NCBI RefSeq assembly: GCF_000344155.1
Contig: NZ_BAOQ01000013.1
Span: forward strand, 62,001 to 126,000
Reading direction: 5' to 3'
Origin: Gordonia paraffinivorans NBRC 108238
Lineage (GTDB): Bacteria > Actinomycetota > Actinomycetes > Mycobacteriales > Mycobacteriaceae
Length of the DNA stretch: 64,000 bases
The notes beneath the pieces are model-generated. The model was not told the origin of the DNA. It did no database searches and saw only the letters and a program-made list of their open reading frames with translations. Positions 37,717 to 46,777 of this stretch are shown here, one piece after another. Both the position numbers and the translations under genes were made by a program. Numbering within the stretch: position 1 is the first letter of the stretch; each line of letters opens with the position of its first letter.

Positions 37717-39671
37717 TTCTGGTCCTTCTCCGCCGCAGCCGAATTCGGCGCCGCTGCATCGGGCTTGGTCATGGTCTCGTGGATGTCGACGGGATCGGAG
37801 GCGGCCTCGTCGTCGTCGAACAGCGGCCGGATGTCGCGGGCCGCCATGATCTGGTCGTTACCGGTGCCCGCGGCGACCATCGGCCACACCTGGGCGTCCT
37901 TGCCGACGATGAAATCGATGACGACCGGGCGGTCGTTGATGGCCCGGGCCTGCGCGATGACGTCGTCGACGTCCTCCTCACGCTCCACGCGGAAGGCGAC
38001 GCAGCCCAGCGCCTCGGCCAGCTTCACGAAGTCCGGGATCATCCGCGAGTGGGTGGCGAGGTCGGTGTTGGAGTACCGCTGCTCGTAGAACAGCGTCTGC
38101 CACTGGCGGACCATGCCGAGGTTGCCGTTGTTGATCAGGGCGACCTTGATCGGGATGCCCTCGATGGCGCAGGTGGCCAGCTCCTGGTTGGTCATCTGGA
38201 AGCAGCCGTCGCCGTCGATGGCCCAGACCTCGGCCTCCGGTGCGGCGGCCTTCGCGCCCATCGCGGCGGGCACGGCGTAACCCATCGTGCCCAGGCCACC
38301 CGAGTTGAGCCAGGTGCGCGGCTTCTCGTAGCTGATGAACTGCGCAGCCCACATCTGGTGCTGGCCGACGCCCGCACAGTAGATCGCGTCCGGCCCGGCG
38401 GCCTTGCCGAGTGCCTGGATCACGAACTGCGGCGACATCGAGCCGTCGCTCTGGCGGTCGTAGCTCAGCGGGTAGGTCTTGCGGATGCCGTCGAGGTACT
38501 CCCACCACTCCGACAGGTCGGCGGTGGCGCCGGTGGTGGCGCGCTCGTCGCGCAGGGTCTCGATCAGCTCGGCGATGACCGCCTTGCAGTCGCCCACGAT
38601 CGGGACGTCGACCGGACGGTTCTTGCCGATCTCGGCCGGGTCGATGTCGGCGTGGATGACCTTCGCCTCGGGCGCGAACGACGAGAGGTCGCCGGTCACG
38701 CGGTCGTCGAACCGGGCGCCCAGGGTGACCAGCAGGTCGCTGCGCTGCAGGGCCGCGACGGCGCCGACGGTGCCGTGCATGCCCGGCATGCCCATGTGCT
38801 GCTGGTGGCTGTCGGGGAACGCACCGCGCGCCATCAGGGTGGTGACGACGGGGATGCCGGTCAGTTCGGCGAGCTCACGCAGCTCCTCGGCGGCGTTGGC
38901 CTTGATGACGCCGCCGCCGACGTAGAGCACCGGACGCTTCGAAGCGTTGATGAGGCGCGCGGCCTCGCGCACCTGCTTGCCGTGCGGCTTGGTCACCGGC
39001 CGGTAGCCGGGCAGGTCGATCTGCGGCGGCCAGGAGAAGGTGGTCTGGCTCTGCAGGATGTCCTTGGGGATGTCGACCAGGACAGCGCCGGGACGGCCGC
39101 TCTCGGCGATGTGGAACGCCTCGGCGATGACCTTGGGGATGTCGATCGCGCGGGTCACCAGGAAGTTGTGCTTGGTGATCGGCATGGTGATGCCGGCGAT
39201 GTCGGCTTCCTGGAAGGCGTCGGTGCCGATCAGCTGCCGACCGACCTGGCCGGTGATCGCGACGACCGGGACCGAGTCCATCTGGGCGTCGGCCAGCGGG
39301 GTGACCAGGTTGGTGGCGCCCGGGCCGGAGGTCGCCATCATGACGCCCGCGCGGCCGGCGACCTGCGCGTAGCCGGTCGCGGCGTGGCCGGCGCCCTGCT
39401 CGTGACGGACCAGGACGTGGCGGACCTTCTTGGAATCGAGCAGCGGGTCGTACACCGGCAGCACCGCACCGCCCGGAATACCGAAGACGACCTCGACACC
39501 GAGCTCCTCGAGCGACCGGACCACCGACTGTGCGCCGCTGACGCGTTCGGGCGCCACGGTGTGCTGGCCTACCGCACGGAGGTTGCCCGCCGCGGGAGAC
39601 TGCGTACGCAGTCCGGCGTTACGCGACGGCTCGGTACGGCCGGCGTCGTTGCGTGCTGTTGGTGCGCTCAC
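37713..39671 (-). CDS. ilvB: acetolactate synthase large subunit
   Basis: The thiamine-diphosphate enzyme committing pyruvate to valine/leucine or, with 2-oxobutyrate, to isoleucine. The 652-residue product has an N-terminal Ser/Ala-rich extension of about 40 residues, the catalytic Glu in [15 protein letters not shown], an FAD-binding middle domain, and the ThDP motif [21 protein letters not shown]...NN. Transcription reaches it through a leader-peptide attenuator at 39727-39844. Translationally coupled to ilvN. Confidence 0.97.
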   Translation of the reverse strand: MSAPTARNDAGRTEPSRNAGLRTQSPAAGNLRAVGQHTVAPERVSGAQSVVRSLEELGVEVVFGIPGGAVLPVYDPLLDSKKVRHVLVRHEQGAGHAATGYAQVAGRAGVMMATSGPGATNLVTPLADAQMDSVPVVAITGQVGRQLIGTDAFQEADIAGITMPITKHNFLVTRAIDIPKVIAEAFHIAESGRPGAVLVDIPKDILQSQTTFSWPPQIDLPGYRPVTKPHGKQVREAARLINASKRPVLYVGGGVIKANAAEELRELAELTGIPVVTTLMARGAFPDSHQQHMGMPGMHGTVGAVAALQRSDLLVTLGARFDDRVTGDLSSFAPEAKVIHADIDPAEIGKNRPVDVPIVGDCKAVIAELIETLRDERATTGATADLSEWWEYLDGIRKTYPLSYDRQSDGSMSPQFVIQALGKAAGPDAIYCAGVGQHQMWAAQFISYEKPRTWLNSGGLGTMGYAVPAAMGAKAAAPEAEVWAIDGDGCFQMTNQELATCAIEGIPIKVALINNGNLGMVRQWQTLFYEQRYSNTDLATHSRMIPDFVKLAEALGCVAFRVEREEDVDDVIAQARAINDRPVVIDFIVGKDAQVWPMVAAGTGNDQIMAARDIRPLFDDDEAASDPVDIHETMTKPDAAAPNSAAAEKDQK

Positions 39672-39726
39672 TGCACGATCCTCATCTAGTTTGTGTGTTC
39701 ATCTGTGTGTGATGTGGCCTGACATG

Positions 39727-39759
39727 AAAAAACCCCCGACAGCTACAGCTGTTCGAGGG
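39727..39759 (-). terminator. attenuator terminator before ilvB
   Basis: On the minus strand CCCTCGAACAGCT pairs with AGCTGTCGGGGG (one bulge, one G-T pair), directly followed by TTTTTT. It lies between the leader peptide and ilvB, 41 bp beyond the leader stop codon, as in ribosome-mediated attenuation. Confidence 0.88.
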
Positions 39760-39799
39760 TGGCGCGTCGTTGCCGTTTCGGGGTCTGCGAAGTGACCGG

Positions 39800-39844
39800 T
39801 CAGGCGACGCGCCAGCCGAGTACTACGAGAATCCCGTTCGTCAT
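39800..39844 (-). CDS. ilvBNC leader peptide MTNGILVVLGWRVA
   Basis: A 14-codon frame from ATG 39844 to TGA 39800. Residues 5-9 are Ile-Leu-Val-Val-Leu, with another Val at 13, so six of 14 residues are branched-chain. It is followed by a terminator hairpin with six Ts and then ilvB. Ribosome stalling at these codons when branched-chain aminoacyl-tRNA is scarce should favour an antiterminator. No ribosome site is visible, but a TACCGT box nine bases upstream would put the transcript start almost at the ATG, so leaderless translation is likely. Corynebacterium ilvBNC has a comparable leader. Confidence 0.85.
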   Translation of the reverse strand: MTNGILVVLGWRVA

Positions 39845-40023
39845 CACGAGATCACGGTAGGACTGCGCGCAGCACAGAGTCAAACTCCGGACAGTGCAGT
39901 CCCACATCGTGGGAACCCACTGGTGGTGACCCACGTCTCACGAGACGGCATCGCCGGACCGTCCCGGCCTCCCGGCCGACCCGAGACCCGCCCCGACCGA
40001 CGCCTGTTGGCACAATGGGCCGC

Positions 40024-40470
40024 GTGCCGACCGACTCCAGTGACCCCACCTCGACACCCGACGACGACTCCGCCGAGTTCACCTACCCGGTGGTCTTCCG
40101 CATCAACCGGGTCGCCTACTTCACCGTGCCGATGGTCGCGCTGATGGTGATCCTGCTGATGGGCGCCTCGCTGTGGTTCGCCTTCGGGTTCGTGGTCCCG
40201 GTCGCGCTCCACCTCTGGATCCGCCGGCTGCGCACCGTCGTGAACGAGGACGGCCTGACCGCGGTCGGCGGACTGTCGACCACCGAGATCCCCTGGTCCG
40301 ACATCGCGGGCCTGCAGTTCCCGCGCTGGAGTCCGGTCCGCGCCGTGCTGACCAACGGCAAGCGGGTCCGATTGCCTGCCATCGGCTTTCGTGATCTCCC
40401 CGCCCTGAACGTGGTCAGCAAGGGACGCATCCCCGACCCGTTCGAGGCCGCCGCCGAGCGCGACAGCTGA
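40024..40470 (+). CDS. PH-domain membrane protein, CFP6-like
   Basis: 148 residues from GTG 40024: an acidic N-terminus, two adjacent hydrophobic segments (YFTVPMVALMVILLMGASLWF and AFGFVVPVALHLWI), then a short PH-like domain (RLRTVVNEDGLTAVGGL, TTEIPWSDIAGLQFPRWSPVRAVLTNGKRVRLPAI). The mycobacterial homologue opposite ilvB is the low-molecular-weight antigen CFP6. Function unknown. A CACAAT box seven bases before GTG 40024 argues for this start over ATG 40015. Confidence 0.82.
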   Translation: MPTDSSDPTSTPDDDSAEFTYPVVFRINRVAYFTVPMVALMVILLMGASLWFAFGFVVPVALHLWIRRLRTVVNEDGLTAVGGLSTTEIPWSDIAGLQFPRWSPVRAVLTNGKRVRLPAIGFRDLPALNVVSKGRIPDPFEAAAERDS

Positions 40471-40595
40471 TCGCGCGGCGGACACGCCGACGGCCGGCCC
40501 ACGACCGGCCCACAGCAGCGGCCGGCCGACGACTCAGCGCCCTGATGGCACAGAAACGACACTGCCGGAAAGGGTTTGACCGTCACGCCAGCCGC

Positions 40596-40601
40596 TACTG
40601 T
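40596..40601 (+). promoter_or_regulatory. -10 box TACTGT for mgtE
   Basis: TACTGT, seven bases, GTG 40609. A TTGACC at 40576-40581 resembles a -35 but at an unusually short 14-bp spacing. Confidence 0.45.
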
Positions 40602-40608
40602 CGATACC

Positions 40609-41952
40609 GTGACCTACGCGACGATCGAACCGAACGAGCTGGACGAACTGATCTCCGACGGCGACCTCGGTGTCGCCGCGTCGGCGCTGTCGGCACTCCC
40701 GCCCGGTGAGATCGCGGCTCTCCTGGACCGGCTTCCCCACAAGCCGCGAGGTGTCGCGTTCCGGCTGCTGCCGAAGGATCTCGCGGTCGAGGTCTTCGAC
40801 GACCTGTCGCCGAACTCGCAGCACCGACTGATCGAGGACCTGGGCACGGTCGAGGTGGCGGCCGCCTTCGACAACCTGGACCCCGACGACCGTGCGGAGC
40901 TGCTCGACGAACTCCCCGCCGGCGTGGCCCGCGCGCTGGTGCAGCAACTGACGCCCGAGGAGCGCGACGCCACCGCCGTCGTGCTCGGGTATCCGCGGGG
41001 CTCCGTCGGCCGCCGGATGAGCCCCGAGGTCGTCCACGCCCGCCGTGACGAGAGCGCCTCGGCCGCACTGGCGCGCGTCAAGGAACGCGGCCACGCCGCC
41101 GAGACCATCTACACGGTCCCGGTCATCGACGACTCGCGGGTGCTCTGCGGCGTGGTCAGCCTGCGCGACCTGCTGCTCGCCGACCCCGACGAGCCGATCG
41201 CGGCCATGATGAGCAAGCCGATGTACGCCGTCGTCGACGACCACGCCGAGGCCACGGCCCAGCGCTGCCTCGACCGCGGCATCCTCGCCATGCCCGTCGT
41301 CGACCGCGACCATCGCCTCGTGGGCGTGCTGACGATCGACGACGCGGTGGCCGTCGTGGAGCAGGCGCGTGACACCGACGAGGCGCGCGCGGGTGCGCGG
41401 GAGCCGCTGCGCGAGCCGTACCTGTACGCCTCGATCCTGTCGATCACGCGGGCCCGGATCGTGTGGCTGTTCATCCTGGCCGTGTCGGCGATCCTGACCG
41501 TCAACGTGCTCGAGATCTTCGAGGGGACCCTGGAGCAGAAGGTGGCTCTGGCGCTGTTCATCCCGCTGCTCACCGGCATCGGCGGCAACACCGGCTCGCA
41601 GGCGGCCACGACCGTGACCCGCGCACTCGCCACCGACGACGTGGCGACCCGCGACGTGCTGCGGGTGGCGGTCAAGGAGATGCGCGTCGGCCTGACGATG
41701 GGATCGCTGCTCGGCGTCGTCGGATTCGGCGTGGCCGCACTGGTCTACGAGATGTCCATCGGCGCGGTGATCGGACTGACCATCGTGTCGATCTGCACCA
41801 TGGCCGCGACCGTCGGCGGTGTCATGCCGCTCGTCGCGAAGGCGCTCCACGTCGACCCCGCGGTCTTCTCCACCCCGTTCATCTCCACGTTCTGCGACGC
41901 CACCGGCCTGATCATCTACTTCTCGATCGCCAAGGCCGTCCTGGGGATCTGA
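40609..41952 (+). CDS. mgtE: magnesium transporter MgtE
   Basis: 447 residues: a cytoplasmic N domain of helical repeats (IAALLDRLPHKPRGVAFRLL), tandem CBS domains (about 130-255, VPVIDDSRVLCGVVSLRDLLL and MPVVDRDHRLVGVLTIDDAV) that close the channel at high Mg2+, and five membrane helices with the pore motif PLLTGIGGNTGSQAAT. GTG 40609 is chosen because of the -10 box seven bases before it; a TTG at 40576 extends the frame. No M-box riboswitch is recognisable upstream. Confidence 0.93.
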   Translation: MTYATIEPNELDELISDGDLGVAASALSALPPGEIAALLDRLPHKPRGVAFRLLPKDLAVEVFDDLSPNSQHRLIEDLGTVEVAAAFDNLDPDDRAELLDELPAGVARALVQQLTPEERDATAVVLGYPRGSVGRRMSPEVVHARRDESASAALARVKERGHAAETIYTVPVIDDSRVLCGVVSLRDLLLADPDEPIAAMMSKPMYAVVDDHAEATAQRCLDRGILAMPVVDRDHRLVGVLTIDDAVAVVEQARDTDEARAGAREPLREPYLYASILSITRARIVWLFILAVSAILTVNVLEIFEGTLEQKVALALFIPLLTGIGGNTGSQAATTVTRALATDDVATRDVLRVAVKEMRVGLTMGSLLGVVGFGVAALVYEMSIGAVIGLTIVSICTMAATVGGVMPLVAKALHVDPAVFSTPFISTFCDATGLIIYFSIAKAVLGI

Positions 41953-42250
41953 CCGGCGCCGTCACCGGTCCGGTGATCGGCAATTGGTTTTGTTTCCGCA
42001 TGTCACAGCGGAGTAGCCTGGACTCTCAGCGACGCGTCACGCCCACCCTCAGCGTGCGCAGCCGTTGCATCCCCCTTCCCAGGCTCACAGCCCGTGTGGG
42101 ACCAACCCCTGGGTCGGCGGCGTTGCGCCAGGAGTCCCGACGGCAGACCGCACCCTGGATGGTCCTGCCCGTCGAGCCCCGGCCGGCCGTCCCGAACGGC
42201 CTTGCGGCCGAGGCGACTCAGCCAGACCCGACGATCGATATGAGGACACG
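41953..42250 (+). other. 298-bp mgtE-ilvD spacer with a structured leader
   Basis: A promoter-like TAGCCT (about 42015) would give a leader of roughly 225 nt. It contains CCCAGG/CCTGGG and GGCCGT-N5-ACGGCC hairpins. A 34-codon upstream frame starting MVLPVEPRP opens about 90 bp before ilvD and closes 13 nt inside it (stop ending at 42263). No known riboswitch class is recognisable. Confidence 0.4.
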
Positions 42251-44095
42251 ATGCCAGCCCTGAGGTCACGCACCACCACCGTCGGCCGCGAAGCCGCCGG
42301 AGCCCGTTCGCTGTGGCGCGCCACCGGTATGACCGACGACGATTTCGGCAAGCCGATCGTCGCGATCGCGAACTCCTACACCCAGTTCGTGCCGGGGCAT
42401 GTGCACCTCAAGGACGTCGGCGAGATCGTCGCCGACGCGGTCCGCGCCGCCGGCGGCGTGCCGCGTGAGTTCCACACCATCGCCGTCGACGACGGCATCG
42501 CGATGGGTCACGGCGGCATGCTCTACTCGCTGCCGTCGCGCGAGATCATCGCCGACTCGGTCGAGTACATGGTGAACGCGCACACCGCCGACGCGCTGGT
42601 GTGCATCTCCAACTGCGACAAGATCACCCCCGGCATGCTCAATGCCGCGTTGCGCCTGAACATCCCGACGGTCTTCGTGTCGGGCGGGCCGATGGAGGCC
42701 GGCAAGGCCGTCGTCGTCGACGGCGTCGCCCACGCCCCGACCGACCTGATCACCGCGATCTCGGCCTCGGCGAACTCCGACGTCGACGAGGAGGGCCTGA
42801 GCGAGGTCGAGCGGTCCGCCTGCCCTACCTGTGGCTCGTGCTCGGGCATGTTCACCGCGAACTCGATGAACTGCCTCACCGAGGCGCTGGGCCTGGCCCT
42901 GCCGGGCAACGGCTCGACGCTGGCCACCCACGAGGCCCGTCGTGCGCTGTTCCAGCGCGCCGGCAAGGTCGTGGTCGAGGCCGCCAAGCGCTGGTACCAG
43001 GACGACGACGCGTCGGTCCTGCCGCGCAGCATCGCCTCCGCGTCCGCCTTCCGCAACGCGATGGCGCTCGACGTCGCGATGGGCGGATCGACCAACACCG
43101 TGCTGCACATCCTCGCCGCCGCCCAGGAGGGCGAGGTCGAGGGCTTCGACCTGTCGACCATCGACGAGATCAGCCGCAAGGTCCCGTGCCTGTCGAAGGT
43201 CTCGCCGAACTCCGACTACCACATGGAGGACGTGCACCGCGCCGGCGGCATCCCGGCCATCCTCGGCGAGCTGCGCCGCGCAGGCCTGCTCGACGAGACC
43301 ACCACGACCGTGCACTCCCCGTCCCTGGCGAAGTTCCTCGACGACTGGGACATCCGCGGCGGCAAGGCCGTCGACGAGGCCTTCGAGCTGTTCCACGCGG
43401 CGCCGGGCGGAGTCCGCACCACCGAGCCGTTCTCGACGAACAACCGGTGGAGCTCGCTCGACACCGACGCGGCCGGGGGCTGCATCCGCGACATCGAGCA
43501 CGCCTACACCACCGAGGGCGGCCTGTGCGTGCTGCGCGGCAACCTCGCGCCCGACGGCGCCGTGCTGAAGACCGCCGGCATCGACGAGGACCTGTGGCAC
43601 TTCGAGGGCCCGGCCCGTGTGGTGGAGAGCCAGGAGGAGGCCGTCCAGGTCATCCTGTCGAAGACCATCCAGGCCGGCGAGGTGCTCGTCGTCCGCTACG
43701 AGGGCCCCGCGGGCGGCCCGGGCATGCAGGAGATGCTGCACCCGACCGCCTTCATGAAGGGCACCGGCATGGGCAAGAAGTGCGCGCTCATCACCGACGG
43801 CCGATTCTCGGGCGGCTCGTCGGGCCTGTCGGTCGGCCACATGTCGCCGGAGGCGGCATCGGGCGGAGCGATCGGGCTCGTCGAGGACGGCGACCCCATC
43901 CTGATCGACGTCAAGACCCGTCGCCTCGAGGTCCTCGTCGACGACGAGGTGCTCGCCGACCGCCGCGCGAAGATGGAGGCCTCCGAGCGTCCGTGGCAGC
44001 CCAAGGACCGCCAGCGTCCGGTCACCCAGGCGCTGCGGGCCTACGCCAAGATGGCCACCTCGGCCGACAAGGGCGCGGTGCGCAAGGTCGACTGA
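42251..44095 (+). CDS. ilvD: dihydroxy-acid dehydratase
   Basis: IlvD dehydrates the dihydroxy acids from IlvC, the third common step of branched-chain synthesis. The 614-residue product has the iron-sulfur cysteines in [10 protein letters not shown] and [17 protein letters not shown] and the C-terminal [22 protein letters not shown] 42251 has GAGGA four bases upstream. The frame is open much further upstream but without conservation. It is transcribed separately from ilvBNC and ends before a strong hairpin. Confidence 0.97.
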   Translation: MPALRSRTTTVGREAAGARSLWRATGMTDDDFGKPIVAIANSYTQFVPGHVHLKDVGEIVADAVRAAGGVPREFHTIAVDDGIAMGHGGMLYSLPSREIIADSVEYMVNAHTADALVCISNCDKITPGMLNAALRLNIPTVFVSGGPMEAGKAVVVDGVAHAPTDLITAISASANSDVDEEGLSEVERSACPTCGSCSGMFTANSMNCLTEALGLALPGNGSTLATHEARRALFQRAGKVVVEAAKRWYQDDDASVLPRSIASASAFRNAMALDVAMGGSTNTVLHILAAAQEGEVEGFDLSTIDEISRKVPCLSKVSPNSDYHMEDVHRAGGIPAILGELRRAGLLDETTTTVHSPSLAKFLDDWDIRGGKAVDEAFELFHAAPGGVRTTEPFSTNNRWSSLDTDAAGGCIRDIEHAYTTEGGLCVLRGNLAPDGAVLKTAGIDEDLWHFEGPARVVESQEEAVQVILSKTIQAGEVLVVRYEGPAGGPGMQEMLHPTAFMKGTGMGKKCALITDGRFSGGSSGLSVGHMSPEAASGGAIGLVEDGDPILIDVKTRRLEVLVDDEVLADRRAKMEASERPWQPKDRQRPVTQALRAYAKMATSADKGAVRKVD

Positions 44096-44123
44096 GGCCC
44101 GAGCGGGGAACAGCAGAACGCAG

Positions 44124-44170
44124 AATGCGGGCCGGGTGTCGCCTTGGGCGACGCCCGGCCCGCATTTCTT
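44124..44170. terminator. 20-bp terminator between ilvD and the DoxX gene
   Basis: The arms 44124-44143 and 44147-44166 pair over 20 bases (one G-T) around TTG and are followed by TCTT. Confidence 0.88.
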
Positions 44171-44184
44171 GCGCAGGGGCGCGA

Positions 44185-45402
44185 TCAGCCGAGGGGGTTG
44201 GTCCCGTTCGCGAGGATCCAGACCGCGGCCGCCGCGGCGACGCCGACGATCAGCCACACGAAGGACCCGATGAACGGTCGGCGGGCCCATCCGCGCGGGT
44301 AGTCCAGGGAGTACAGGCCGGGGCCGGTCAGGATCACCGCCGCCGCGGCAACCGCGAGGAACAACTCGTACTCGACGCCCTGCGCCGACGCGAAGAACTC
44401 GAAACCGCCCGCGGCCGAGACGCGGTAGGCCGCGGCGACGAGCATCGTGCCCAGGATCGCCGAGGCACCGATCGGCGTGAGGAGACCGAGGATGACCATC
44501 AGGCCGCCCACCGTCTCCGACAGCGCGCCCACGATGGCGAGGGCCTGCGCGTAGTCGGCGTTGAATCCGCCGTCGACGAGCATCTGCTCGAATCCGGACA
44601 ACCGCGGCCCGTTCCACAGACCGAAGAGTTTCTGCAGGCCATGGGCTCCGACGACGACACCGAGGCCGACACGCAGGACCAGCAGGCCGAGGTCGAGGGT
44701 GCCGCGTCGGGCCTTGGCGACCGCATCCTCGAGTTCCTCGTCGGCGACACCCATCGGGGTCTCGTGCTCGTCGACGGCCGCATCCCGGCGGCGCCGTCCG
44801 AAAAGGCCCCTGCGTGAACCGGGCTCGTCGTCGTCGAGCACGGCGGTGTCGGTGCCCGTGAGGTTGTCGTCCTCGTCGTCGAGGAACGGATAACGAGCGG
44901 TCCCGACTGGCGGCAGCTCCGGTTCCGGGGTGGTCAGCGCGTCGTCGGCCGGGACCCCTGCGGGCTCGGAAGGGCTCTTCGCGAACGCGACGGTCGGCTC
45001 GACACCGGGTTCGTGCGCGGGTTCCGGTGCAGGTACGGCGGGCGAGCCCGGTTCCCGCCGGGACGATCCGGACACCGGAGCATCCGCCCCGGGACGATCA
45101 GGCCTCGCGTGGCCGGACCCGGAGAGAGCGGGGTCCGAGGACTCCGGGTCCGCGGGCGCCGGGGTGGGCGGGTCGATGCGGCGCGTCTCGACGTCGTCGG
45201 GATCGATGTCGTCGAGTTCGTCGACCCTCGAGTACGACGCCGGGCGTCGTGCGTGCCGGTCGAAGAAGGAGTCCCGGTCCGCCGGGTCCTGTGACGGCGT
45301 CCGCCCCTGGACCGGGATCTGGCCGGTCGGTTCGTCGTACGGGCTGAATGCGGGGGCGGCCGAGTCGGGCTCCCCGTCGTTCGGCGTGTCGCGTTCGCTC
45401 AC
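44185..45402 (-). CDS. DoxX-family membrane protein with a long disordered N-terminus
   Basis: 405 residues. The first 250 are Pro/Ser/Asp/Glu-rich and probably disordered; the C-terminal 140 hold four hydrophobic segments of the DoxX fold (LGLLVLRVGLGVVVGAHGLQKLFGLW, ALAIVGALSETVGGLMVILGLL). DoxX-like proteins in mycobacteria form part of a membrane oxidoreductase complex against oxidative and thiol stress; that role is inference here. GTG 45402 is preceded by TAGAGT at seven bases; the longer frame crosses the divergent lppZ promoter. Confidence 0.88.
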   Translation of the reverse strand: MSERDTPNDGEPDSAAPAFSPYDEPTGQIPVQGRTPSQDPADRDSFFDRHARRPASYSRVDELDDIDPDDVETRRIDPPTPAPADPESSDPALSGSGHARPDRPGADAPVSGSSRREPGSPAVPAPEPAHEPGVEPTVAFAKSPSEPAGVPADDALTTPEPELPPVGTARYPFLDDEDDNLTGTDTAVLDDDEPGSRRGLFGRRRRDAAVDEHETPMGVADEELEDAVAKARRGTLDLGLLVLRVGLGVVVGAHGLQKLFGLWNGPRLSGFEQMLVDGGFNADYAQALAIVGALSETVGGLMVILGLLTPIGASAILGTMLVAAAYRVSAAGGFEFFASAQGVEYELFLAVAAAAVILTGPGLYSLDYPRGWARRPFIGSFVWLIVGVAAAAAVWILANGTNPLG

Positions 45403-45409
45403 AAGCCCG

Positions 45410-45415
45410 ACTCTA
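45410..45415 (-). promoter_or_regulatory. -10 box TAGAGT for the DoxX gene
   Basis: Minus-strand TAGAGT, seven bases, GTG 45402: leaderless spacing. Confidence 0.5.
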
Positions 45416-45439
45416 GGCGCTCGAGGTGCGCGCTCACCG

Positions 45440-45454
45440 CACCCCGGCGGGGTG
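45440..45454. promoter_or_regulatory. inverted repeat CACCCC-N3-GGGGTG between DoxX and lppZ promoters
   Basis: A perfect 6-base inverted repeat lies inside a wider CTCACC-N12-GGTGAG pair (45433-45456). It occupies the 53 bp between two divergent leaderless promoters and is well placed to control both. The regulator is unknown. Confidence 0.4.
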
Positions 45455-45468
45455 AGTCGGCACACCAT

Positions 45469-45474
45469 TACTGT
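45469..45474 (+). promoter_or_regulatory. -10 box TACTGT for lppZ
   Basis: TACTGT, seven bases, ATG 45482: leaderless spacing. Confidence 0.55.
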
Positions 45475-45481
45475 GGACCTC

Positions 45482-46609
45482 ATGTGGAAGGGGCGGCCGA
45501 GCGGCCGAATGCTGGTGACGATCCTGGCGGTGATCACGCTCGCGGTGGGAGGATGCGCGAACTTCACCGAGCAGGACCGTCAGCGGGAGGCCGGCGCCTT
45601 CACCCCCAACAGCCGGCCGAGCGGTCAGGCGGAGCCCACTCCCCCGCCGGCCACGCCGCGCGAGACCCAGCCGCCACCGTCCGGCCCCTGTGTCGACCCG
45701 GACCCGGCGGTGATCGCCACCTGTCTCGCATCGACCGGCGGGTTGATGCCCGGCGACGATCAGGGCGAGGTGACCGTGGTCGCCGAGCGGACCACCGGGA
45801 AGATCATCACCACGAAGCGTTACGGACCCGAGCGGGTCCTGGCGCAGGCCCCGGTGGACGCCTCCGGCGACGGCGGACTCATCGATTTCGCCTTTTCCCC
45901 CACCTATTCTCAGGATCGGCTGATCTACGCATTGATCACCACTCCGTCGGACAACCGCGTCGTCCGACTCGCACCCGACGACGTCCCGAAACCCATCCTG
46001 ACCGGAATCCCCAAGGGCGCCACCGGGAACATGGGGTCGATGTTCTTCCGGACGCCCACCGAACTCATCGTGGCCACCGGCGATGCGGGCGATCCTGCCG
46101 CGGCCGACAACCCCTCGTCTCTGGCCGGCAAGGTGCTGGCAATCACCTCGTTCACCTCGGGCGCCAACCCCCGCCCGCGCATCCTGGCCGACGGCTTCGG
46201 ATCGTCGGTGGCGTTGTGCCCCAACGAGAACGGAACCATCTACGTGGCCGATCAGAAGGCCACCGAGGACCGCGTCCAGGTTCTCGAGGAAGGCGGGCCC
46301 AAGGTCCTGTGGACGTGGCCGGACAAGCCGCAGATCGCCGGGTGCGGCGTCGCCAACGGGAGCATCTTCGTGTCGACCACGCGCACCCAGCGCATCGAGG
46401 GGATCCGGGAACCGACCCGTGAGGACCCCACCGTCACCGCCCCTGCCGTGGTCCTCGACCGGCGATATGGGGCCCTGGGCCGAATGACCGCACTGCCCAA
46501 CGGAGTTCTTCAGGTCGCGACCGTAAACCGGCAGGTCGGCGATCCCAAGCCCACCGACGACCGCGTCTTCCGTTTCCTGCCGCAGGGCGGCGGGAACGAC
46601 CGGACCTGA
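45482..46609 (+). CDS. LppZ-like lipoprotein, glucose/sorbosone-dehydrogenase beta-propeller fold
   Basis: 375 residues. The lipobox LAVGGC places the acylated Cys at 25. After a Pro/Thr-rich linker comes a six-bladed propeller of the soluble PQQ sugar dehydrogenase type (GGLIDFAFSPTYSQDRLIYAL, GNMGSMFFRTPTELIVATGDAGDPAAA, SLAGKVLAIT). Mycobacterial LppZ, divergent from a DoxX gene, has the same layout. Whether it binds PQQ or has activity is unknown. Confidence 0.9.
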   Translation: MWKGRPSGRMLVTILAVITLAVGGCANFTEQDRQREAGAFTPNSRPSGQAEPTPPPATPRETQPPPSGPCVDPDPAVIATCLASTGGLMPGDDQGEVTVVAERTTGKIITTKRYGPERVLAQAPVDASGDGGLIDFAFSPTYSQDRLIYALITTPSDNRVVRLAPDDVPKPILTGIPKGATGNMGSMFFRTPTELIVATGDAGDPAAADNPSSLAGKVLAITSFTSGANPRPRILADGFGSSVALCPNENGTIYVADQKATEDRVQVLEEGGPKVLWTWPDKPQIAGCGVANGSIFVSTTRTQRIEGIREPTREDPTVTAPAVVLDRRYGALGRMTALPNGVLQVATVNRQVGDPKPTDDRVFRFLPQGGGNDRT

Positions 46610-46670
46610 GTGGGGCAAGCGCAGCCGTGACGCTCCGTTCACCCTGAGGTCAAAGAGACGAAATCAGACA

Positions 46671-46688
46671 TTCGTCCAAACGGACGAA
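46671..46688. promoter_or_regulatory. inverted repeat TTCGTCC-N4-GGACGAA
   Basis: Perfect 7-base arms lie 62 bp after the lppZ stop, without a T-tract. It could be a weak terminator or an operator for the secreted-protein gene downstream. Confidence 0.4.
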
Positions 46689-46741
46689 CTTCGCGAATCC
46701 GGTGCCTTCTGATGAGGCCCTGACGACGATCTCCCCTTACG

Positions 46742-46762
46742 ATCGCTTGCACCCCAAGCGAT
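46742..46762 (+). promoter_or_regulatory. hairpin abutting the ribosome site of the 790-residue secreted protein
   Basis: The perfect 8-base arms ATCGCTTG and CAAGCGAT (5-nt loop) end 3 bp before the AGGAGA ribosome site that serves TTG 46778. The placement suggests control of mRNA stability or translation. Confidence 0.45.
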
Positions 46763-46777
46763 TACCAGGAGATCAAC

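Noticed and set aside
40471..40608. Magnesium riboswitch (M-box) before mgtE
   Set aside because: The spacer is short and GC-rich, lacks M-box features, and the gene seems to be transcribed leaderless from just before its GTG.
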